From LZORAL124-50-18 sp051208045 (GTDB lineage: Bacteria > Pseudomonadota > Gammaproteobacteria > Pseudomonadales > Oleiphilaceae), in the NCBI GenBank assembly GCA_051208045.1, contig JBPJFY010000004.1, forward strand, positions 124,001 to 188,000: a stretch of DNA of 64,000 nt. The letters run 5' to 3'. A program made the translations under genes and the position numbers. Each line of letters opens with the position of its first letter. The stretch's first letter is position 1. Shown piece after piece: positions 45,208 through 53,498 of the stretch. The notes under the pieces are model-generated. The model was not told the origin of the DNA, made no database searches, and was given only the letters and a program-made list of their open reading frames with translations.

Positions 45208-46188
45208 CTACCATGAGATCGCCAACCGTCTCTCGCCTTCGAAAAGCAATTGATGATCCTGTATCGCAATTAGCTGGTAGCCTGCTAATGAGTCGCCAAC
45301 ATAGAGTCGATGGCCTGAGGCGGTCACGATATTGCCATATTGTCCCGACGTTACCTGAACAATATCGAAGGGCAAAGCAGCTTCCAGACTGGTCACATGG
45401 TTTTCGATAGGTGCCGGAAGCCGTTGCTCCAACGCCATTCGTTTCAACATGCGCGCGAGGATATTAATCTCACTTTCAGGAAGCTGCCCCGTCACAACCC
45501 AAGCGCTACCCACTCGTTTCAATTCAATACTTTCTGGCAGCTCTCTCGCCGCCCGCATGGACCGGAATACTTGCATCAAGTACTGAGTATGTTCCAGGCC
45601 AGATTCAACAGACGTGCGCTCAGAGGTGGTATCACTTGCCTCCACCCATTGGCCAGAAACTTCCGGTGATTGGAATTGCTTGGCAGAACTGACCGTTACG
45701 GCAGTAGCTTGAGATTCCATGCTGCCACGGGCCGCAGATATCGTCCAAAAACAGATCGCAATACTGGTCAGCACAACCAACGCCGGTTTAATCCAAAGCA
45801 TTTCATCCGACGTTTGAGTCCCCACAATTTTTTCTTTAATTTGGGGGACAGGAGTACGGGCAACTTGCGGTTTCGCCTTTATCAGACGCATGCGAATACC
45901 CTGTACCTCTATTTCTGCGCCCATTGTCAGCGTCGACATGTCAGTCACCGGGGAACGCCCGGGTTGGCCTGTATTCTGAATGAATACCTGACCAGAGGAC
46001 TCGGAGAGAATCGTGAGCATTGCGTCTGTTTTGTTCTCGCTGGCTTCGATCACGAAACACGCCGATGTAAACTGCGGATCAACCAGAAGCACATCACAGT
46101 CATCTGATCCACCAACGACCAACGGTCGTGAATCCAGGGAATAACGCTGCCCCTGGCTTAACCCATTCTTAATTTCCAGTTGAATCAT
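45208..46188 (-). CDS. sctD: Type III secretion inner-membrane ring protein SctD
   Basis: A 326-residue protein with a cytoplasmic FHA-like domain (residues 1-105, GGSDDCDVLLVDPQFTSACF), one membrane helix at about 133-150 (ALVVLTSIAICFWTISA) and a periplasmic ring-building part. This is the SctD/HrpQ layout. Located between sctV and the SctP-like gene, 26 bases after the sctV stop. Confidence 0.87.
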   Translation of the reverse strand: MIQLEIKNGLSQGQRYSLDSRPLVVGGSDDCDVLLVDPQFTSACFVIEASENKTDAMLTILSESSGQVFIQNTGQPGRSPVTDMSTLTMGAEIEVQGIRMRLIKAKPQVARTPVPQIKEKIVGTQTSDEMLWIKPALVVLTSIAICFWTISAARGSMESQATAVTVSSAKQFQSPEVSGQWVEASDTTSERTSVESGLEHTQYLMQVFRSMRAARELPESIELKRVGSAWVVTGQLPESEINILARMLKRMALEQRLPAPIENHVTSLEAALPFDIVQVTSGQYGNIVTASGHRLYVGDSLAGYQLIAIQDHQLLFEGERRLAISW

Positions 46189-46214
46189 TTTCTACTGCCC
46201 CTTTTTTGCCAGTC

Positions 46215-48524
46215 CTATGCGGCCGCATAATCTCCGGAATCGCACTCGGAGTAACTGGATGCACTTTGTTCGACACACGTTTTTTCTTTCCTTGTTTGTG
46301 CGGGGGATGCTCCCACCTCCCCCAATGTGTATATGCGTAGATCTGACGTTATTTCGGTAAACGACAACACCGGAAGCTGAAACAGATCATTCTCAATGAC
46401 CCGCCGTATCACCCGCCGTATATCCCCAGGCACTACCAGCGCGGGTGGCGTGCCTTCGGGGGCAGGATCAGCCGAAGCGTGTTGAGATGAGGTCGGATCG
46501 ACGCTGGCAGAGATCAAATCAGCCACCGCTACAATCAGCCTGTGCGTTGTTTCCGGATTCAATGCCAGGTAGCCCCCATTGGCCATTTGCTTCATGGCCG
46601 CCCGAAACTCCTGCTGAAGGGGCTCGCTGAGAAAGATGGCTTGAATGCCCATGTTTTTCGAAAAAGAAGCGCAGATCTGGTGGCGCAACGCAAATCTGAC
46701 CTGCTCGGCCAATGCCGCAGGATCGCGCTCCTGTCCGCCATTTTCAATCAAGGCTTCGGCAATCTGTCTGAGCCCACGCAGTGAAATACGCTCAGACGCC
46801 AGGCGTTGGAGTACGTCGGCGAAACGGGAAAGCGGAATCACCCGCTCCAATTCCTTCGCCAATTCCGGTTGTTCGGACTCCAGCCAGCGCATCAACGCAC
46901 TGGCTTCCTGAATCCCGATAAACTGCGCACCCGTTTGCAGGAAAACACGCTCAAACCGTTGGGACAGCTGCGCTTTTCCCTCCAGAACAGGGATGCCGAC
47001 TTCATCCAGCTCCCGACGATACGCATCGGATAACCACCACCCGGATTCATCTTCAACGACCAGCGTCGCGTTCCCCGAGGCTGAATCAGGCGACGTTGAT
47101 TCAGACGAATCCGCGTCCATTTTCAACGGATCTTGCGGGCCTTTAATTAAGGTAAGTTCGGGACGCTTGGTTTTCAGCCCAATCATCAGTTCTCGAAAGC
47201 TACAGGTCGCGATCAATGCATCGGGCAGGTATTTTCCCTGCAGACGAACCACTTCATTGACATGAAACTCAAAGGCATTTGCGCCCAGGGCTTTAAGCTC
47301 GACGACCAACGAAGGGAGCGTCAACCCGAGTTTGGAGACAAGAATATTACGCGTTCGACGGACCAGCCGTGACAAAGATTCGACATTATCTTTCGGCATG
47401 CTTTGGTCGATGTAAAGCACATACGGTCTGAGCGGGTCAAATCGACGCACATCCTGCTCCCCGCTCAGCACAACTTCGTGCAACGATTGCTCCGTATTTT
47501 CAGTACGCTTCAGCTGCGTTTCCTTGAGAAACTGTTTTCGCGTGACTCCGACACCAAAGGCGACAACCCCCAAAACCAAAAACGCCATCGACGGCATTCC
47601 CGGCACAAGCGAAAAACCGACCATCGCGCCAGACGCAATCAGCCACGCCTTGGGCTGGCTGAGTACCTGTTCGGCCATTTCTCTGCCAACATTGGCCTCG
47701 GCATCCGAGGCATTGGTATTCACGCGCGTGACGATCATGCCAGCGGTCAAGGAGATCAGCAATGCAGGAATCTGCGCAACCAAACCATCGCCAACAGTAA
47801 GCACGGAATACACCGGTACCGCCTCGCCAAAACTCATACTGTGCTGAAGCACGCCTACCGTGAATCCACCAATCAGGTTGACGGCGACGATCACCAATCC
47901 GGCAATGGCATCCCCTTTCACAAACTTCATCGCGCCATCCATCGCACCATACAGTTGGCTTTCCCGTGAGAGCGCATCGCGACGTTCACGTGCGGCATCG
48001 GCATCGATTAAGCCCGCACGTAAATCACTGTCGATGGACATTTGCTTCCCTGGCATGGCATCAAGGCTGAAACGCGCCGCCACTTCGGCAATTCGCTCTG
48101 AACCTTTGGTGATCACCAGGAACTGAACCACGGTGAGAATGAAAAAGATGACCAGACCCACGACAACGTTGCCACCCACGACAAAGTCACCAAAAGCCTG
48201 AACGATTTCGCCCGCATCAGCCTGGAGTAAGATTAACCGGGTTGTGGTGATCGAAAGCGCGAGCCGGAAGAGCGTGGTCAGGAGAAGCACACCGGGAAAG
48301 GTGGAAAAAGCCAGCGGACCTGGCAGGTACATGGCAAACACGACCAACAGTATGGCGGCGCAAATATTGAAAGCTATCAGCGTATCTACCAACCACGTCG
48401 GCAAAGGCATGACCATCATAAAGATAATCAGCAACACAAATATGGCCGCTAATATTTCCGAATGATTAATCACTCTCGTCGACAACTGGCTAAATCTACT
48501 GAGTACTGCTTCCATGGGATTCAT
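46215..48524 (-). CDS. sctV: Type III secretion export apparatus protein SctV
   Basis: A 769-residue FlhA/LcrD-family protein: about eight N-terminal helices, the FHIPEP-type core (LFRLALSITTTRLILL; RIAEVAARFSLDAMPGKQMSID) and a large C-terminal cytoplasmic ring domain. The start is set at ATG 48524 because an hrp-box-like promoter at 48542-48569 would place transcription start just before it, which rules out the longer frame from 48632. An ATG at 48515 is an alternative. First gene of the sct operon. Confidence 0.95.
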   Translation of the reverse strand: MNPMEAVLSRFSQLSTRVINHSEILAAIFVLLIIFMMVMPLPTWLVDTLIAFNICAAILLVVFAMYLPGPLAFSTFPGVLLLTTLFRLALSITTTRLILLQADAGEIVQAFGDFVVGGNVVVGLVIFFILTVVQFLVITKGSERIAEVAARFSLDAMPGKQMSIDSDLRAGLIDADAARERRDALSRESQLYGAMDGAMKFVKGDAIAGLVIVAVNLIGGFTVGVLQHSMSFGEAVPVYSVLTVGDGLVAQIPALLISLTAGMIVTRVNTNASDAEANVGREMAEQVLSQPKAWLIASGAMVGFSLVPGMPSMAFLVLGVVAFGVGVTRKQFLKETQLKRTENTEQSLHEVVLSGEQDVRRFDPLRPYVLYIDQSMPKDNVESLSRLVRRTRNILVSKLGLTLPSLVVELKALGANAFEFHVNEVVRLQGKYLPDALIATCSFRELMIGLKTKRPELTLIKGPQDPLKMDADSSESTSPDSASGNATLVVEDESGWWLSDAYRRELDEVGIPVLEGKAQLSQRFERVFLQTGAQFIGIQEASALMRWLESEQPELAKELERVIPLSRFADVLQRLASERISLRGLRQIAEALIENGGQERDPAALAEQVRFALRHQICASFSKNMGIQAIFLSEPLQQEFRAAMKQMANGGYLALNPETTHRLIVAVADLISASVDPTSSQHASADPAPEGTPPALVVPGDIRRVIRRVIENDLFQLPVLSFTEITSDLRIYTLGEVGASPAQTRKEKTCVEQSASSYSECDSGDYAAA

Positions 48525-48541
48525 CGCGCGATTTTTTTTAG

Positions 48542-48569
48542 TAAGTGTCTCAAGTTCGCAACCGGTTCG
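48542..48569 (-). promoter_or_regulatory. hrp-box-like promoter of the sct operon
   Basis: On the minus strand CGAACC (48569-48564), a 15-base spacer, then ACACTTA (48548-48542). The HrpL consensus is GGAACC-N15/16-CCACNNA, so one base differs in each half. The identical arrangement lies upstream of the lipase gene. Confidence 0.55.
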
Positions 48570-48834
48570 CTTGTATCGTTCAATTTTGTGAACCAGATCA
48601 AATCTAACTGCGTCATCATCCCCCTGGCTCAAAGTCTTGCCAGCACTGTCTCAGCGCCACTTAGTTGAACACGAGTACCAGTAAATCCTCACCCATATGG
48701 GGGATTAAGATTCCAATTTGCGCGTGTTTTCATTGAGTTAAGGTTTTGGTTTGAAGGAATCAAACTCCGGCCATGATTTTCGCCGGTAAAAAAACCTGCA
48801 ATAAAAATAAAATAATGAGAACAGGAGAACTCAA
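48570..48834. other. Divergent region between sctV and the sigma gene
   Basis: Non-coding. It contains the 10-base palindrome CCCATATGGG (48692-48701), a CCGGC/GCCGG inverted repeat (48767-48786) and the AGGAGA ribosome site of the sigma gene. The sigma promoter itself is not obvious; I do not see an hrp-box-like pair in plus orientation. Confidence 0.4.
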
Positions 48835-49449
48835 ATGCCACACCCAGCCGAGGCGAATCGTTGCCTGAATTCCGCAGTCGTAGCTACGCATTCCTGCCAA
48901 CGTTCCAGAGACACAGCCAATAACTCAATATCCACCGTTACCCAACTCAAACCCCGGATTGACATCGACTATTTGTTCCGCTCCCGATATCAGCAGCTCA
49001 AGCACTTTATTCTGCGTCGAGTCGCCAATGAGGATGATGCCGAAGAGCTCGCCCAGAACACCTACATAGAGGCATTGTTAAAAGCAAGCAGTTACAAAGG
49101 ACTTTCCCGACCCGATGTCTGGCTCTTTGGCATTGCACTCAACCTGGTGCGCAATCATCGAAAAAAAGAAGCCAATCGCCAGAGAGTCTGGGAAGAGGCG
49201 TTCTTGCCAGAACAGATCGAAAATATCGACAATAATCCAGAACGGGAAATTGAGAATCATCAAATACTTGATCGACTGGAAGGGGCGATGCGGCGTCTCC
49301 CCGCTGAGATGCAAATGGTTTTTGATACCGTCGTCATCGAAAATCGATCGTATCAGGAAGCGGCAACCCTCGTGGGCGTTCCCACCGGGACCATTCGGTC
49401 CAGACTGTCTCGAAGCCGGGAGAAACTGAAAGACGCCATCTTGGCCTAA
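48835..49449 (+). CDS. ECF RNA polymerase sigma factor, HrpL-like
   Basis: A 204-residue sigma-70-family factor with region 2 at about 45-110 and region 4 at about 145-200 (VGVPTGTIRSRLSRSREKL). The segment RPDVWLFGIALNLVRNHRKK closely resembles HrpL of Pseudomonas syringae as I remember it, the factor that drives the Hrp type III system. It is divergent from sctV and followed by a terminator. No anti-sigma gene is adjacent. I infer it controls the sct operon and the lipase. Confidence 0.9.
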   Translation: MPHPAEANRCLNSAVVATHSCQRSRDTANNSISTVTQLKPRIDIDYLFRSRYQQLKHFILRRVANEDDAEELAQNTYIEALLKASSYKGLSRPDVWLFGIALNLVRNHRKKEANRQRVWEEAFLPEQIENIDNNPEREIENHQILDRLEGAMRRLPAEMQMVFDTVVIENRSYQEAATLVGVPTGTIRSRLSRSREKLKDAILA

Positions 49450-49467
49450 CCCCCGACATCAAACACG

Positions 49468-49492
49468 AGCCGTACATCAAGTACGGCTTTTT
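49468..49492 (+). terminator. Rho-independent terminator of the sigma gene
   Basis: AGCCGTAC (49468-49475) pairs with GTACGGCT (49481-49488), loop ATCAA, followed by TTTTC. It separates the sigma gene from the lipase gene. Confidence 0.85.
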
Positions 49493-49527
49493 CGATCAAA
49501 AATGACCTTATTTGACCTTCTTTTCCT

Positions 49528-49555
49528 CGAACTTCTTTTCGTCCCGTCACACTGA
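49528..49555 (+). promoter_or_regulatory. hrp-box-like promoter of the lipase gene
   Basis: CGAACT (49528-49533), a 15-base spacer, ACACTGA (49549-49555). Two bases differ from GGAACC and one from CCACNNA. It shares CGAAC and ACACT plus exact spacing with the element before sctV. It predicts a 5' leader of about 115 bases. Confidence 0.5.
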
Positions 49556-49625
49556 TTATTGGACACGCAGTATTGTGTCAGTACTCCGCTGATTGTTCAT
49601 GACAATCATAACATTATAAGTAAGC

Positions 49626-49660
49626 GGCAGACTGCCCAATAAAAATAAATGCAGTCTGCC
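49626..49660 (+). promoter_or_regulatory. Perfect hairpin in the lipase leader, next to the ribosome site
   Basis: GGCAGACTGC (49626-49635) and its exact inverse GCAGTCTGCC (49651-49660) enclose a 15-base A-rich loop. The AAGGAG ribosome site starts 4 bases later. There is no T-run. It could protect the mRNA or influence translation. Confidence 0.6.
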
Positions 49661-49676
49661 TATCAAGGAGACAATA

Positions 49677-50651
49677 ATGATAGTAAATGGAACTTCTGCT
49701 GCGATCACGACCGATCATATCGAACAGAACAATAAAGCAGCACAGAGTGGGACAACCACGCATTCGCGTGATTTGATCCTTTCAACTATCGACAACACCC
49801 GTGCGGCCGGATTGAGCACTGCGCTCAATAATAATCAGCCAAACCCTTTAAACAGCAGCGCTGCGACGTTTTCGGCGTATGCTGAATCTGCACCCGTCAT
49901 CACCCGGGAACTGTCTACGGACGTTGCCAAAAGTGCTCTGGATGATGCACTGCTCTCAATGGACTCCTACGCGGATTCCGGCGCACCGGAAGGATTTACC
50001 CGCTTATCCGCTGAAGCAATCAATCAGAAAGCAGGGAAAGAAGTGCTTTTACAGGACGATGACTCCGGTTTCTTTGCTGCGGTGTATCAGAACAATGACA
50101 CTGGCGATATCACCCTTGCTTTCCGAGGCAGTGAATCCAGCTCCTGGCAGGAATTTCAGAATGACTGGCTAGAGAGCGACGTTGGACAAGCCTTCTTTAC
50201 CGTGCCTGCCTCGTACAAACAAGGCGCACAATTGGCTGGTGAAATACGATCAGCCTTTGGCGAACATAATGTGAGCCTGACCGGGCACAGTCTGGGCGGT
50301 GGCATCGCAAACTATGCGGCGATTGAGCATAACCTCGATTACACCGTATTCAATGCGGCCGGGCTGGCACAGCACACAGTCAACTCACTTGGAGATAAAG
50401 TGGGCAGTTACACTGGCGAAGGCACGGTTATCAACGATGCCTATGATCCTCTGACCAATTACGGCGGAAAGTTCAACGACGAAACCTGGGGCAATAATGC
50501 CAAACACATTGGCTATGATACGCTGGTCTTCGTCGACAACAACTCGTTCAATAACTGGTGGGATGTCGCGTTCAACGTAAACAAGCGTGTGGACGCTCAC
50601 AATTTGAAGAACGTTTTACCTCAACTGCAGCAATACGCATCATTGGCCTGA
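49677..50651 (+). CDS. Class 3 lipase-like protein, candidate type III secreted effector
   Basis: A 324-residue protein. The C-terminal 220 residues have the fungal-lipase (class 3) fold: nucleophile elbow GHSLGGG with Ser205, a likely acid in NDAYDPL (Asp254 or Asp257) and a late His308. The first 90 residues are rich in Ser, Thr, Asn and Ala with no hydrophobic signal peptide, as in many type III effectors. It follows the HrpL-like sigma gene and carries an hrp-box-like promoter. The substrate is probably an acyl lipid. Secretion is an inference. Confidence 0.82.
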   Translation: MIVNGTSAAITTDHIEQNNKAAQSGTTTHSRDLILSTIDNTRAAGLSTALNNNQPNPLNSSAATFSAYAESAPVITRELSTDVAKSALDDALLSMDSYADSGAPEGFTRLSAEAINQKAGKEVLLQDDDSGFFAAVYQNNDTGDITLAFRGSESSSWQEFQNDWLESDVGQAFFTVPASYKQGAQLAGEIRSAFGEHNVSLTGHSLGGGIANYAAIEHNLDYTVFNAAGLAQHTVNSLGDKVGSYTGEGTVINDAYDPLTNYGGKFNDETWGNNAKHIGYDTLVFVDNNSFNNWWDVAFNVNKRVDAHNLKNVLPQLQQYASLA

Positions 50652-50683
50652 TCCGTCCTGGGATAGATTAAGTCAGTCGCTTT

Positions 50684-50710
50684 CCAGCCTGTGCTAAGTG
50701 CACAGGCTGG
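50684..50710. terminator. 11-bp hairpin between lipase and DMT transporter genes
   Basis: CCAGCCTGTGC (50684-50694) is the exact inverted repeat of 50700-50710, loop TAAGT, followed by CTTCTCATT. It probably stops transcription from both sides of this convergent pair. Confidence 0.75.
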
Positions 50711-50714
50711 CTTC

Positions 50715-51587
50715 TCATTCAGTGAGTGATTGACGACTTTTGCCTTTTCCTAATCCGATCACATTGCCCAGCACCATGATGGCTCCTCCCATAAGTACCC
50801 ACATGTCCAGGTTTTCATCGTAGAGCCACATCGCCACAAGGGCGATGAAAGGCAGCCGTAAAAAATCAATGGTCAACACCGTGGACACCGAAGCGTAATA
50901 CAAGGCTCGAGTCATACAGTAATGAGCAAGCAATGCAGAGATACCGATCCATACCAGCCAGAAGATTTCGGAAGACGTTGGCCATTTCCAGACGGAGAGG
51001 CTGAGTAGCCCACCGATGGGAAGTTGAATCAAGCACATGAAAAAGACAATCACCAGCGTACTTTCCGATCCGGCCAGAGAGCGCGTCGTCACATGCGTCA
51101 AGGCAAATCCGATGGCCGCCGCCAACACGACAAAAGAAGCAGGCTGCACAATTTCAATCCCCGGTCGGACGACAAAAAGCACGCCAACGATGCCCAGGAC
51201 GATACCCGCGCATTTTCGCTGGGTCAAACGCTCACCGAGCAGGAAGTACGCGAAAAGGCTGGCCCACACTGGCACGGTAAATTCGAGGGCAAATACCTCA
51301 GCAAGCGGCAGATAGGCGATCCCTACAAACCACCCATATTGCCCCCCAAAATGAAAAACGTTCCTGAGGACGTGCGCTTTCAACTTAGGTGTTCGAAACG
51401 GATTTTTGCGATAGAACAGCAACAGCAACACCGTCATAATCAGTAGACCCACAACACTCCGGGCAAAGAGCATCTGGAACACATGCATCTCTCCGGAGAG
51501 TTCTCGCGCTCCCACGGCAATACTGGAAAAGGACACCACCGCCGCCGCCATCCAGCTCGTCGTGCGCAGAAAAGGTTCATTTACCAC
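50715..51587 (-). CDS. EamA/DMT-family transporter
   Basis: A 290-residue membrane protein with ten hydrophobic segments in two EamA repeats, the drug/metabolite transporter layout (for example GIVLGIVGVLFVVRPGIEI at the end of the first half). Likely an exporter of a small metabolite. Its start overlaps the end of the LysR gene by 7 bases, so the two are cotranscribed and probably functionally linked. Confidence 0.9.
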   Translation of the reverse strand: MVNEPFLRTTSWMAAAVVSFSSIAVGARELSGEMHVFQMLFARSVVGLLIMTVLLLLFYRKNPFRTPKLKAHVLRNVFHFGGQYGWFVGIAYLPLAEVFALEFTVPVWASLFAYFLLGERLTQRKCAGIVLGIVGVLFVVRPGIEIVQPASFVVLAAAIGFALTHVTTRSLAGSESTLVIVFFMCLIQLPIGGLLSLSVWKWPTSSEIFWLVWIGISALLAHYCMTRALYYASVSTVLTIDFLRLPFIALVAMWLYDENLDMWVLMGGAIMVLGNVIGLGKGKSRQSLTE

Positions 51588-52483
51588 CCGTTTAATCCTT
51601 CTCTATGCACAAATTCCAATAGAAACTGCATAAACACCTTAGTTTTGTGAGGAAGAAACTGCGCATGAGGGTAAATCAGGTTAATTTCATAGGGCGTTCG
51701 CCGTTTCCCGTGAAACAACTCCACCAATGTGCCATTTTTTAGATCGTCATCTATCAGGTAGGTTGGTAACCAGGTGAGCCCCATACCACGTTTCACCGCC
51801 TCGTAAATCGCCAAAAAGTCATTCACCTTTAGTCGCTTTTGCCGCTCGTTCAACTTCACACCAGGCATCAGAGATTGCTCCAGCTTTACAATCGACTGCA
51901 TATTAGCAGGATAAATCAGTGCATGTTGGCTTAACTCTTCCAGTGTCTCCGGGTACCCCTGCTGTTCAAGATAGGCGCGCGAAGCACAAGGTACACGCCA
52001 ACCGCGCAGTAAGGGACGAGCAATCAAACGGGAGTCATTGAGTTCGCCCATCCTGAGTGCCAGATCCAGCCCCTCTTTGATCAAATCAACGTATTCATCA
52101 CTGACCATTAACTCAAATTGAATGTCCGGAAAAGAACGATTAAATTCGGCAATCGCTTTCATCAGCACCTTATTTGCAAAAGCGGGCGTAGAGGTCAGTT
52201 TTAAAATACCAACGGGTTTTGCAGATAGGTCATGAATCAGGCTCTCCGTCGTCCGAACTTCCTCCAGAATTCGGCAGCAGCTCTCAAAAAACACCTTGCC
52301 GGATTGCGTTAAACTCAACGTCCGTGTCGTTCGATTTAATAATCGGGTGCCCAGTTGTGATTCAAGATCTTTCAATTGCCGACTGACGGAAGCACTGCTG
52401 GTTTTCAACATATCAGCCGCTGAGGTAAAGCTGCCCTCAGACACCAGTGTTTTAAAAAAATAAAAGGAATAAAAATAGGACAT
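51581..52483 (-). CDS. LysR-family transcriptional regulator
   Basis: A 300-residue regulator with an N-terminal winged helix-turn-helix (FFKTLVSEGSFTSAADMLKT then ASVSRQLKDLESQLG) and a C-terminal effector domain. ATG 52483 is chosen over GTG 52489 because GAGGTGAG lies just before it. It is divergent from a nitroreductase gene and overlaps the transporter gene, so both are candidate targets. The inducer is unknown. Confidence 0.92.
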   Translation of the reverse strand: MSYFYSFYFFKTLVSEGSFTSAADMLKTSSASVSRQLKDLESQLGTRLLNRTTRTLSLTQSGKVFFESCCRILEEVRTTESLIHDLSAKPVGILKLTSTPAFANKVLMKAIAEFNRSFPDIQFELMVSDEYVDLIKEGLDLALRMGELNDSRLIARPLLRGWRVPCASRAYLEQQGYPETLEELSQHALIYPANMQSIVKLEQSLMPGVKLNERQKRLKVNDFLAIYEAVKRGMGLTWLPTYLIDDDLKNGTLVELFHGKRRTPYEINLIYPHAQFLPHKTKVFMQFLLEFVHREGLNGW

Positions 52484-52604
52484 ACTCACCTCAACCTACT
52501 TATTATTACGTATTATGCAACAATGTATTTCTCCTCGATACATTTATTGCATATTTCATTTCCAATATACTGTTCTGGTCGAAACCTGCCGTTAGGGTAA
52601 AGCT

Positions 52605-53327
52605 ATGATGAAATTTGATTACGTGTTAAGAAACCGCCGAAGTATCCGGCAATTCAAACCGGACCCGGTGCCAAAGGAAATGTTGGATGCGTTGCTGAAG
52701 AATGCCCTGCACTCACCCAGTTCATCAAATACTCAGCCCTACCGATTAGCCATTGCCACCGGGGAAGTCAAAGAGCAACTGAGGGAACAGCTCACCACGA
52801 AATTTTCGCGTGCAAATGCGATCAATCGATCCCCAATGCCCCTGAAACTGATCAAAGGCGCGCTAAGCAAGGATCTGCCAGATGGCGATTTCAAGCCGAA
52901 CAATCAGTATCCCCCGGAACTGAAAAAAAGGGCCTCTGCATGTGGCCACGGGCTATACAGCACCCTGGGTATAGAACGCAATGACCGCTCAGGCAGAGAT
53001 AACCAGATGCGTCGGAACTTCGAATTTTTTGACGCACCCGTAGCGATTTTTGTTTTTATCCATGAGCGATTGGGTGTTTACAGCGCGTTAGACGCCGGCA
53101 TTTTTCTCCAATCATTGATGCTTTCTGCAACGAACATGGGGCTGGGTACCTGTACTCAAGGTGCTCTGGGTTTGTGGGCAAGCCCCGTAAAAAATCTGTT
53201 TGATGTACCATCAGATTACAAATTGATCTGTGGCATGTCGCTCGGTTTTCCTGATGAGGGTCATGCTGTTAATCAGTTCCAGCCGGAAAAACGGGTAATA
53301 GACGAGCTGCTCATTCCGCTCAAATAA
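52605..53327 (+). CDS. Nitroreductase family protein
   Basis: A 240-residue FMN-dependent oxidoreductase. The FMN-binding start is RNRRSIRQFKPDPVP, followed by HSPSSSNTQPYRLAIA and the late GLGTCTQGAL. Such enzymes reduce nitro compounds or quinones with NAD(P)H. It lies 121 bases from the divergent LysR gene, the space for a shared control region. Confidence 0.93.
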   Translation: MMKFDYVLRNRRSIRQFKPDPVPKEMLDALLKNALHSPSSSNTQPYRLAIATGEVKEQLREQLTTKFSRANAINRSPMPLKLIKGALSKDLPDGDFKPNNQYPPELKKRASACGHGLYSTLGIERNDRSGRDNQMRRNFEFFDAPVAIFVFIHERLGVYSALDAGIFLQSLMLSATNMGLGTCTQGALGLWASPVKNLFDVPSDYKLICGMSLGFPDEGHAVNQFQPEKRVIDELLIPLK

Positions 53328-53355
53328 CCTCAAGGTAACTTCAATACCATTTCAC

Positions 53356-53383
53356 AAGGAGTGCCCTGTTCAACGCACTCCTT
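53356..53383 (+). terminator. Hairpin after the nitroreductase gene
   Basis: AAGGAGTGC (53356-53364) pairs with GCACTCCTT (53375-53383), 10-base loop. The T content after it is weak (TTATCG). Probably the nitroreductase terminator. Confidence 0.65.
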
Positions 53384-53498
53384 ATCGTGCTGTATCAATT
53401 TCTTCCAGACCGTTGCCTCCAGTGTGTTTTCCTACACTCGCTTCACCCTTGGTCTACACTTATCAGACAAAGAAAACAAGTTACCTTGGAGCATAACG

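Noticed and set aside
41699..48524. Flagellar rather than type III secretion assignment
   Set aside because: The SctD-type FHA plus single-helix protein, the HrpL-like sigma factor and the gene order V-D-P-R-S-T-U point to an injectisome-type locus; no flagellar genes are nearby.
48525..48632. 36-codon N-terminal extension of SctV
   Set aside because: It is charged, lacks family similarity and would contain the hrp-box-like promoter, so transcription from that promoter could not include it.
48601..48834. hrp-box-like promoter for the sigma gene itself
   Set aside because: GGAATC at about 48756 has no CCAC- or ACAC-like element at 15-16 bases, so autoregulation is not supported.
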